From NCBI GenBank assembly GCA_017629925.1, contig JAGBWH010000073.1:1-9916 (forward strand): a DNA stretch of 9,916 nt, given 5' to 3'. Numbering within the stretch: position 1 is the first letter of the stretch; every line of letters begins with the position of its first letter. The DNA is from Clostridia bacterium (GTDB lineage Bacteria > Bacillota > Clostridia > Oscillospirales > CAG-272). Of the stretch, positions 1 through 6,004 are shown piece by piece. The notes under the pieces are model-generated. The model was not told the DNA's origin. It saw only the letters and a program-made list of their open reading frames with translations, and searched no databases. Position numbers and translations under genes: made by a program.

Positions 1-7
1 CAAATCG

Positions 8-15
8 CCTCCTCT
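8..15 (-). promoter_or_regulatory. Ribosome binding site of a gene starting beyond the left edge
   Basis: On the minus strand AGAGGAGG lies 7 bases from the window edge, so a start codon is expected at or just outside position 1. No coding sequence of this gene is visible, so it cannot be identified. The promoter at 52-80 supplies its transcript, with a leader of about 45 bases. Confidence 0.6.
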
Positions 16-51
16 GCATTGGGCTGTGGGCACTTTTCCACCTATACTTAC

Positions 52-80
52 AGTATACCACGAAACACAAGGTCGGTCAA
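52..80 (-). promoter_or_regulatory. Strong sigma-A promoter for the gene left of the window
   Basis: Read on the minus strand, TTGACC (75-80) and TATACT (52-57) are separated by exactly 17 bases, close to the vegetative consensus. The predicted start of transcription is near position 45. A good ribosome binding site (8-15) follows downstream, which supports a real outward-facing promoter. The promoter lies downstream of the spoIIQ-like terminator, so the off-window gene is probably transcribed independently of spoIIQ. Confidence 0.75.
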
Positions 81-134
81 TTCCTTTTTCGCACATTTTT
101 GACATTTTTTTGCCAAGCAAAAACATTGCAAAGG

Positions 135-187
135 AAAAAAAAGACAGAGCAAGAATAGAAGGTTTCATGTCCTTTTATCCTTGCTCT
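135..187 (-). terminator. Rho-independent terminator of the spoIIQ-like transcript
   Basis: AGAGCAAG (146-153) pairs with CTTGCTCT (180-187). The inner arms 154-162 and 171-179 continue the pairing with two imperfect positions, giving a stem of about 17 bp with an 8-base loop. On the minus strand the stem is followed after three bases by eight T residues (135-142). On the plus strand a short run of five T (187-191) also follows the stem, so it could work in both directions. The known gene reading into it is the minus-strand gene at 301-957. Confidence 0.75.
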
Positions 188-192
188 TTTTC

Positions 193-300
193 ATGCCCGT
201 AGGGCATTTTAAGAGGTGAAGCCACATTGCAAGCGCGAAGCGCATTTCACAAATCCCGTAAGGGATTTATTTCATTGCTTGTTCTTCCTCGGAAAACAAG
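193..300. repeat. Cluster of short hairpins (intergenic palindromic repeat type)
   Basis: Four small inverted repeats occur in a row. ATGCCC/GGGCAT (193-198 and 202-207) encloses GTA. GCGC/GCGC (233-236 and 240-243) encloses GAA. AAATCCC/GGGATTT (251-257 and 262-268) encloses GTAA. CTTGTT/AACAAG (278-283 and 295-300) holds an inner TTC/GAA pairing. TTTCA-type linkers recur between them (for example 245-250 and 269-274). The last hairpin abuts the stop codon of the gene at 301-957, and the cluster ends just before that gene's terminator, so it would be transcribed as its 3' untranslated region. I recall similar hairpin-plus-linker arrays from intergenic regions of gut Clostridia, but this is memory, not a search. 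Function unknown. Confidence 0.6.
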
Positions 301-957
301 CTAATCCTCGTAGACATCTTCCGTTTGAAATGAAACGTTTTGGCTTTGGGTAGAGATGTGGTCTAAGGGATTGACCACTTGACCGTCAATGGTCATTTCA
401 AGGTGCAAATGCGCTTCGTCTGCCAGTTCCAGCAACGCCGACTCGCCCACACAGCCGATCACTTGACCTGCCTCCACCAATGTTCCTTTTTCCATGCTTT
501 GTGCTGACTCTGCATCCAAATTGCAGTAAATTGTTTGGGCATTGCCATTGTGAGAGAGCACGATGCACCACCCCATCAAGGGGTCTTTATAGATGTCGCT
601 GACCACACCCTTTGCCATGGCTTTCACTTTCGTGCCAATAGGGGCGGCAATGTCCAGCCCTCTATGCACACGATATTCTTGCATGGTGGCAGAATAGACG
701 GGAGTGGTGAGGTCGTGGCGCTTGGCGATTGTGCCAGATAGAGGAGCGGAGAACACGGGGAGTTTGTTTGTGTCTTCCTTTTGCGTGTTGTCGGGCGTTT
801 GGTTGACCGTTACATCGTCATTTTGGGGCGCATCAATTTGGCTTTTTGAAAGGGCGATACCTGCCACAGCAATGCCCACACAAAGCACCCCTGCTAACAC
901 AATGTAAAGAATACGACTGGCTTTTTGTTTAGAAGATTGAGATGCGGATGTTTCCAT
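301..957 (-). CDS. spoIIQ: SpoIIQ-like M23 (LytM) family membrane-anchored peptidase-fold protein
   Basis: This 218-residue protein has a short basic cytoplasmic start, one membrane segment (about residues 16-36), a polar linker rich in Asn, Asp, Gln and Thr, and a C-terminal LytM/M23 domain (about 75-203). Both metal motifs are intact: HRGLD (H98, D102) and HLHLE (H183, H185). In sporulating Firmicutes SpoIIQ sits in the forespore membrane and contacts SpoIIIAH of the mother cell to form the engulfment channel. Bacillus SpoIIQ has lost a zinc ligand, whereas clostridial forms such as that of C. difficile (a little over 220 residues) keep it. Length, topology and intact motifs here fit the clostridial form. 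The ATG at 957 follows AAAGGAAA at 967-974. A sigma-F-like promoter upstream supports the assignment. The alternative is a generic membrane-anchored M23 endopeptidase of cell-wall turnover. No other sporulation gene is in the window to confirm it. Confidence 0.75.
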   Translation of the reverse strand: METSASQSSKQKASRILYIVLAGVLCVGIAVAGIALSKSQIDAPQNDDVTVNQTPDNTQKEDTNKLPVFSAPLSGTIAKRHDLTTPVYSATMQEYRVHRGLDIAAPIGTKVKAMAKGVVSDIYKDPLMGWCIVLSHNGNAQTIYCNLDAESAQSMEKGTLVEAGQVIGCVGESALLELADEAHLHLEMTIDGQVVNPLDHISTQSQNVSFQTEDVYED

Positions 958-991
958 CTGATTTGGTTTCCTTTCGTTTGATTGTTATTCC

Positions 992-1020
992 TATTTTTGC
1001 CACCAAAACAAATTTTATAC
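992..1020 (-). promoter_or_regulatory. Candidate sigma-F (forespore) promoter of the spoIIQ-like gene
   Basis: On the minus strand GTATA (1016-1020) lies 14 bases upstream of GGCAAAAATA (992-1001). These fit the sigma-F consensus GYWTA and GGNRANANTR at every position, with a spacing near the usual 15. The implied start of transcription is about 28 bases upstream of the ATG. No good sigma-A pair was found: TATAAA overlaps the -35 element but lacks a partner. The match was made by eye and the elements are degenerate, so it is suggestive rather than proven. Confidence 0.55.
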
Positions 1021-1121
1021 ACACTCACCAAAAAATCTCTTTTGCCGTTGTGGAAAGTGCAATATAAAAAAACTATCATTAAAAATAAACAAGAAATATA
1101 CCCGATTTTTTGCGAAAATGG

Positions 1122-1150
1122 TTGCATTTGCATAAATCTTGTGGTATTAT
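1122..1150 (+). promoter_or_regulatory. Sigma-A promoter of thiI, with extended -10
   Basis: TTGCAT (1122-1127) and TATTAT (1145-1150) are separated by 17 bases, and a TG one base before the -10 (1142-1143) forms an extended -10. Transcription would start near 1157, leaving a leader of about 33 bases before thiI, too short for a riboswitch. Confidence 0.7.
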
Positions 1151-1189
1151 TATCAATATAATTAACTTTGTAGATAGAATGGAATGACC

Positions 1190-2362
1190 ATGAGAGAAAT
1201 TATCCTTTGTAAATTGGGCGAAACGGTGCTTAAAGGTGCCAACCGTTCTCGCTTTGAAACGACTTTGTTGCGTACCCTTCGCCGTAGAAGCGAAGCGTGC
1301 GGGAAGTTCAAAGTATATATGCTCCAAAGCACCATATATGTGGAGCCATTAGACGAGAATTGTCAAATCGACGAGATGTACGAGAGAGCGAAACGGGTAT
1401 TTGGTATTGTGCGTGTGGCTCGTGCGGCAGAATGTGAAAAGAATATGCCTGCCATTTTGCAAACCGCAGTAGAGTACCTCGTCCCTAAAATGCAAGGCGT
1501 CAAACGCTTCAAAGTCGACGCCAAACGCTCTGATAAATCTTTCCCCCTGAAATCCCCTGAAATCTCTGCCCAAGTCGGTGGTGTTTTGCTCAGCAAGATC
1601 AAAGGGCTTAAGGTAGACGTTCACAATCCCGAAGCGATGGTGCGCGTGGAAATCAGAGACAGAGCCGCTTACGTTCACGCCGCCCAAGAAGCGGGCGCAG
1701 GCGGTCTCCCCTATGGCTCGTCGGGAAGAGGTCTCCTCCTGCTTTCGGGCGGTATCGACAGCCCCGTGGCAGGTTACCTTATGGCAAAACGAGGGCTGGA
1801 GCTGGATGCCCTTTACTTTGAATCTGCCCCCTACATCAGCGAAATGGCAAGAGAAAAAGTGCTGTCACTGGCGGATAAGCTTTGCGCCTATTGTGGCAGA
1901 CTCCGCGTGCATATCATTTCGCTGACCGAAATCCAAGAAACGCTCATGCGCCATTGCGAGGAAGACTACTTTACCTTGCTGCTTCGCCGTTTTATGATGA
2001 CCTTAGCCGAAAAAACCGCATGTCACGTAGGGTGCGGTGCCTTGATTACAGGCGAGTCATTAGGTCAAGTGGCAAGCCAAACGCTTGCGGCGATGGCGGT
2101 GACGGGTGCGATGGTAGAGATGCCCGTATTCCGCCCCTGTATTGGGCTGGATAAAGAGGAAATTGTGACCTATTCACGCCGTATTGACACTTTTGAAACC
2201 TCTATTTTGCCCTATGAAGACTGTTGCACCGTCTTCACTCCACGCCACCCTCGCACCCAACCCAAATTAGATGCATTTGAAGCCGAGTTAGCCAAAGTGA
2301 ATTTTGATGAACTGGTGGAGAGCGCATGGCAAACCCGCCAGACCTGTACAAGAAGCATTTGA
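1190..2362 (+). CDS. thiI: ThiI, tRNA uridine 4-sulfurtransferase
   Basis: ThiI adenylates U8 of tRNA and replaces its oxygen with sulfur received from a cysteine desulfurase. In many bacteria it also serves thiamine thiazole synthesis. The protein opens with the family signature MREIILCKLGE..LKGANR. It continues through the N-terminal ferredoxin-like and THUMP region (to about residue 165), then the PP-loop ATPase motif SGGIDSP (about 185). Near the end it has PYEDCCTVF with the family's conserved catalytic cysteine (C345/C346). At 390 residues it is the short Bacillus-type form without the C-terminal rhodanese domain of E. coli ThiI. An ATG at 1184 is also in frame, but the family start and the GGA at 1181-1183 favour 1190. 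No cysteine desulfurase gene is adjacent, although this often accompanies thiI, so the sulfur donor must be encoded elsewhere. The HD-domain gene follows after 17 bases. Confidence 0.95.
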   Translation: MREIILCKLGETVLKGANRSRFETTLLRTLRRRSEACGKFKVYMLQSTIYVEPLDENCQIDEMYERAKRVFGIVRVARAAECEKNMPAILQTAVEYLVPKMQGVKRFKVDAKRSDKSFPLKSPEISAQVGGVLLSKIKGLKVDVHNPEAMVRVEIRDRAAYVHAAQEAGAGGLPYGSSGRGLLLLSGGIDSPVAGYLMAKRGLELDALYFESAPYISEMAREKVLSLADKLCAYCGRLRVHIISLTEIQETLMRHCEEDYFTLLLRRFMMTLAEKTACHVGCGALITGESLGQVASQTLAAMAVTGAMVEMPVFRPCIGLDKEEIVTYSRRIDTFETSILPYEDCCTVFTPRHPRTQPKLDAFEAELAKVNFDELVESAWQTRQTCTRSI

Positions 2363-2379
2363 GTGAAAGGAACATCACC

Positions 2380-2970
2380 ATGACACAAAAAGAACGATTT
2401 ATCGACATATTCAAAACCCATATCAAAAGAGAGGGAAGTGGGGCATTGCTCGATTACCTGATGGGGCCCGGTTGCGATTTCTTCACCGCTCCGGCATCCA
2501 CCCGCTACCATAATGCTTGGGAGGGTGGGCTGTGCGACCATTCTCTTAACGTCTACGATTGTCTCCTTGATTACCTCAATCGTCCCGTTGTCAAAGAAAA
2601 ATACGGCTTGCTGTATACAGACGAAAGCATTGCCATTGTCGCCTTGCTTCATGACCTATGCAAGGTGAATATTTATAAAGTCTCCAGCCGCAATGTCAAG
2701 GATGAATTTGGCAGATGGAAAACGGTTCCTTACTATGAATTTGACGACCAGTTGCCGTATGGCCACGGCGAAAAATCCGTTTACGTCATCTCAGGATTTA
2801 TGAAACTCACTCGTGAAGAAGCCTTTGCCATTCGTTATCACATGGGCTTCTCCGAAGAAAACAATATTCGCAATGTTGGTGCCGCTTTTGAAAAATTCCC
2901 ATTGGCATTAGCGCTCAACATTGCCGACACCGAAGCCGCCTATTTCGTGGAAACAGACAGAGATAACTGA
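2380..2970 (+). CDS. HD-domain phosphohydrolase of unknown substrate
   Basis: This 196-residue soluble protein carries the HD-superfamily metal ligands in order: H54 (CDHSLN), H91-D92 (LLHDLCK) and D183 (NIADTEA). HD proteins are metal-dependent phosphohydrolases acting on nucleotides, cyclic dinucleotides or nucleic acids. Nothing here points to one substrate, and there is no sensor or second domain. The chosen ATG at 2380 has AAAGGAA (2366-2372) at good spacing. A longer reading from 2326 would overlap thiI and has no better signal. It lies 17 bases after the thiI stop with no terminator, so the two are probably co-transcribed. A link to tRNA or thiamine metabolism is only inference from position. 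The next gene begins 59 bases downstream with no obvious promoter, so read-through is possible. Confidence 0.8.
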   Translation: MTQKERFIDIFKTHIKREGSGALLDYLMGPGCDFFTAPASTRYHNAWEGGLCDHSLNVYDCLLDYLNRPVVKEKYGLLYTDESIAIVALLHDLCKVNIYKVSSRNVKDEFGRWKTVPYYEFDDQLPYGHGEKSVYVISGFMKLTREEAFAIRYHMGFSEENNIRNVGAAFEKFPLALALNIADTEAAYFVETDRDN

Positions 2971-3029
2971 TCCCCGCAAAAAGCGATGAACAATATCTAT
3001 CATATAGACAGAAAACAGGAGAGTACATC

Positions 3030-5957
3030 ATGAAAATCATGCAACAAAAATGGCTATGTATCCTTTTAATCTGCGCAATGCTATTGCCCTCTTTGCCTAT
3101 CATTTCTTTTGCAATTGACAGAGATGATACCACCAATATTGCCGCAAAAGATTACGCACAAGACAGAATTATCATGCAAGAAAGTGACGGAACACTTTCT
3201 ACAAGCAGCGGTTCTTCTAACAAATGGAATCAAACGGTAAATGTGAGCAAAGCCAATGCCAAAGACCCCTTGGATGAAAGCAATACCGTTTTCTCGTTTA
3301 CGGGCTCTGCAAGCAAATCAGGTTCCGCTCGTAAAAATGTATTGTGGGATAATGTTTTGGCGGAAAATGAAGAGATTGTGATTGCCACAGATATCCTGTT
3401 GCCCTCAGCGAGTGAAGAAGGCGTATGCAATGATACCGTGAAATTCACGCTGTTTGGTGCTTACGTATTGCAATTTAACTATGACACCGAAAAGAATGTG
3501 TATCACTTTGAATTCGATGGCAAACAATATACCGCCGCACCCAATCAATGGATGCGTTACTATATTTACCTCGCTTTCGTGGAAACAGGCGTTCACGCCG
3601 CCACCATCCAACTGTCAGGTGACTTAAAAGATGAAGAGGGCACCGCGCTGTCTTATATCCAAGAACGCGAAACCATCACGCGCAAAAGTATATACTTCCA
3701 AATGGCGATTACCGGAAAAGAAAACTGCACTTTTGCGCTGTATATGGACGATTTTATGATTTATGTCCCGGGAGATTTTGCCCCCGCTTCTGTTTCCTTT
3801 GAAAGTTTGGGAGACTATCTGGGCAACTTCGATTTGACAGGCAAGGTAACGGTTAAACTTTATCACGACATGGATTTGTCCACCTTTGACATTGAAACAA
3901 TCCGTTTGTGTGACAAACTCTCCGCTGATGTGCCGTTTACTTCTGTCACCCTGAAAGATCCTGCCACCCTTGTATTTGACTTCTCCGAACACAAACTGCC
4001 CAAATTTACCGATTTGTACGTTTGCTTTGGTGACGCAGTAAGAGATATGATGGGCCATGCAATGTATGAGCCCTCCGTACTCTTTACCACCCGTGGTGAC
4101 CGCGACGAACTGCCTCCTCCCCCCGAAATGGTAGAATATCCTGAGGAAGGCTTTGTGATGCCTGACAGATGGAACACAGGCTATCGTTGCGCCTTCTCAG
4201 AGCTCGTTCCCATCGAAGAAAAATATCCCGAAGTGGCAGCCGCTGGCGGTACGATCACCGAAAGTGTAGCCCGAAAATACAACTATGAATTCAGCCACTT
4301 CATCAATACGCAATTTGCATTGAGAGTGACAGCGACCTCTCCCGTCTACATCCACGATTTCTACCAAAGTGGTGGCGGTATCTACAATGGAAAATCTGGT
4401 CCTTATACCCGCTCTGCCCGTTTGACCGTGGCATGGGGTGAAGGTGAAGGTGGCGGCGGCGACTTCTTTGGTGGCGCTGACCTCACCATCTCTCACTGCT
4501 ATGTGCATGATGTTCCTGCTGACCATCTCAAGGGAACGTCTGGACAAATTATTGAATTTAACTATTTCACCAATGGTGGTACGCGTACCCCTGGTGCTCA
4601 CGCTGACGTCATTCAGTTCATGGGCAGCACCGACTCCCAAGGTCAAAATATCAAAGTGTACGGCAACCGCTTCGACGTTCCCCCGATGAAGTATGATCAC
4701 CTTGCCAACTGCTGTTTCTTCTTCAAACCCGAAGCCTACACCCAAGGCTACGTCAACGTCCAGGCGATTGGTAACTGGTTTAACGGCGGTGGATACACCA
4801 CCTATCTTACCCCTGCTTGTAGCGTAGATAAATGCCCCCAACTCTACTATGAACACAACCGTTTTGGTTACGGTCACCAATTCGGACCTATCATTCTCAA
4901 CGATGCTTGGAAAGGCACAAATGGCAACCACAACCTTGCCGCCACAAACGGCTCCTATGTAGACAATGGCTATGTCACCACCTTGCAAACCGGTAGTGTC
5001 GTGTACTATAACGGCGAGGCAGACGAAGCCAATCGCGTATTCTCCATCGAAGACATGACAGAGACAGATATCACCGTGATGGTCAACCTTGCCAACTACA
5101 TGACCATCGCAAGAGGCTATCGTATTTCTGTTGAGGTGCTCAACGCCGAAGGATATGCTGTGGCGTCTGTTGTGCAATCAGGCGAAGTCAGACGATATAC
5201 TCCCGTCAAAGAGTACTATGTTGCCTCCAATACCCAGACCATTACATTGCCAAGTGGCCAAACAGTTGAACAACTCATCGAGATACCCGATTTCCCCCAA
5301 AACGTACCTGCTTATATTACCGTCAATGATTTGCCGGCTGATCTTGCAGGACATAGCATTTCCATCAAAGTGTATGACGAAACCAATGGCGAAACCAAGC
5401 TGATCCGCACCTCTCTTTTAGGCGAGGATATCTATGACCATTGCCGTCCCGAAGAGGACAATTCCGACATCCCCGAAGAGACCACCTACACAGTCACCTT
5501 CCAAGATGCAGACGGCCATGTGATCTCCACTCAAACTGTCAAAGCAGGGCAGGGTGCCACCGCCCCCACAGCTCCACAGAAAGAGGGATACACCTTCAGC
5601 GGTTGGTCTGTTGATTTTAGCCAAGTAAACGGTAACCTCGTAGTCGTCGCTCAATACACCAAAAATGAAACACCGCCTGCAGAGCAAAGCCAAGAACTAA
5701 GCGACTTTATCGCGGCGGTTGAAAAGGCAGAAAACACCGCAAATGCTGACCTCTCTGCGCGCCTTTGCGCGATTTATGAGGCGGATCTTCTGTGGTGGAA
5801 GATTGAGAATATCGAAGAAGAAGGCGCAAGAGAAGCCTATGAGCGCTTTGTCTTGGTGCTCTCTCTGTATAATCAAGATTTGAAACGCATCAATGGTGTG
5901 CTGCAAGACGCTGAGGATGTGGCATCCTATCTTTGCGGTGTGCCTTCTGAAAATTGA
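3030..5957 (+). CDS. Large secreted beta-helix protein A with Ig-like domain and InlB-type repeat
   Basis: This 975-residue exported protein starts with a signal peptide (residues 1-28, cleavage likely after SFA). Residues about 40-245 look like a beta-sandwich of the LamG/concanavalin kind, ending in MDDFMIYVPGDF. Residues about 250-358 match the SbsA-type Ig-like pattern (Big_5), with the DMMGHAM turn and the FTTRGD end. A linker containing GFVMPDRWNTGYRC (about 373) leads to a right-handed parallel beta-helix (about 425-600). The helix carries the conserved block H489-C-Y-V-H493-D494, D498-H499, K501, R519, H524-A-D526. A further beta-rich domain follows, then one InlB-type (Flg_new) repeat at about 820-878 with KEGYTFSGW, and a helical end with DLLWWKIENIEEEGAR. 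There is no LPXTG, SLH or C-terminal membrane segment. AGGAG (3017-3021) lies 8 bases before the ATG. A pectate-lyase-fold polysaccharide lyase or binding protein is plausible, but the substrate is unknown. It is a paralogue of the next gene. Confidence 0.85.
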   Translation: MKIMQQKWLCILLICAMLLPSLPIISFAIDRDDTTNIAAKDYAQDRIIMQESDGTLSTSSGSSNKWNQTVNVSKANAKDPLDESNTVFSFTGSASKSGSARKNVLWDNVLAENEEIVIATDILLPSASEEGVCNDTVKFTLFGAYVLQFNYDTEKNVYHFEFDGKQYTAAPNQWMRYYIYLAFVETGVHAATIQLSGDLKDEEGTALSYIQERETITRKSIYFQMAITGKENCTFALYMDDFMIYVPGDFAPASVSFESLGDYLGNFDLTGKVTVKLYHDMDLSTFDIETIRLCDKLSADVPFTSVTLKDPATLVFDFSEHKLPKFTDLYVCFGDAVRDMMGHAMYEPSVLFTTRGDRDELPPPPEMVEYPEEGFVMPDRWNTGYRCAFSELVPIEEKYPEVAAAGGTITESVARKYNYEFSHFINTQFALRVTATSPVYIHDFYQSGGGIYNGKSGPYTRSARLTVAWGEGEGGGGDFFGGADLTISHCYVHDVPADHLKGTSGQIIEFNYFTNGGTRTPGAHADVIQFMGSTDSQGQNIKVYGNRFDVPPMKYDHLANCCFFFKPEAYTQGYVNVQAIGNWFNGGGYTTYLTPACSVDKCPQLYYEHNRFGYGHQFGPIILNDAWKGTNGNHNLAATNGSYVDNGYVTTLQTGSVVYYNGEADEANRVFSIEDMTETDITVMVNLANYMTIARGYRISVEVLNAEGYAVASVVQSGEVRRYTPVKEYYVASNTQTITLPSGQTVEQLIEIPDFPQNVPAYITVNDLPADLAGHSISIKVYDETNGETKLIRTSLLGEDIYDHCRPEEDNSDIPEETTYTVTFQDADGHVISTQTVKAGQGATAPTAPQKEGYTFSGWSVDFSQVNGNLVVVAQYTKNETPPAEQSQELSDFIAAVEKAENTANADLSARLCAIYEADLLWWKIENIEEEGAREAYERFVLVLSLYNQDLKRINGVLQDAEDVASYLCGVPSEN
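4164..4191 (+). repeat. 28-base exact direct repeat, copy 1 (copy 2 at 7139-7166)
   Basis: The segment encoding DRWNTGYRC is identical at the nucleotide level in both tandem genes (4164-4191 and 7139-7166), including every synonymous position. A second exact repeat of 26 bases over the GAHADVIQ codons is at 4593-4618 and 7571-7596. The offsets (2975 and 2978 bases) show that the two genes are a direct tandem duplication. The patches could support recombination that fuses the genes into one chimera. Confidence 0.85.
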
Positions 5958-6004
5958 TGTAACCCACCAAAATGCATCGGCATAATATTTTAAGGGGAAA
6001 AATA

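Noticed and set aside
22..45. GTGG/GTGC repeats downstream of the left promoter, considered as MraZ binding boxes (off-window gene mraZ)
   Set aside because: The two GTG units are 8 bases apart rather than the roughly 10-base period of known MraZ boxes, and no coding sequence is visible to support mraZ.
1157..1189. TPP riboswitch or other leader control upstream of thiI
   Set aside because: The leader from the predicted start is only about 33 bases and shows no aptamer-like pairing.
2971..3029. Possible promoter for the secreted pair (TATCAT or TATAGA near 2998-3008)
   Set aside because: No -35-like element is found at 16-18 bases from either; the pair may be read from further upstream or from a promoter I cannot recognise.
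4197..5177. Long open frame of 326 codons on the minus strand, opposite the beta-helix of protein A (a similar one of 193 codons opposite protein B at 6923-7504)
   Set aside because: Both lie antisense to clearly coding, conserved sequence, have no ribosome binding site that I can see, and their translations show no recognisable domain. They are shadows of codon bias.
5972..6004. In-frame ATG at 5972 as the start of protein B
   Set aside because: It would place eleven residues with charged positions before the signal peptide and has no ribosome binding site, whereas the ATG at 6005 has AAGGGG at 7 bases.
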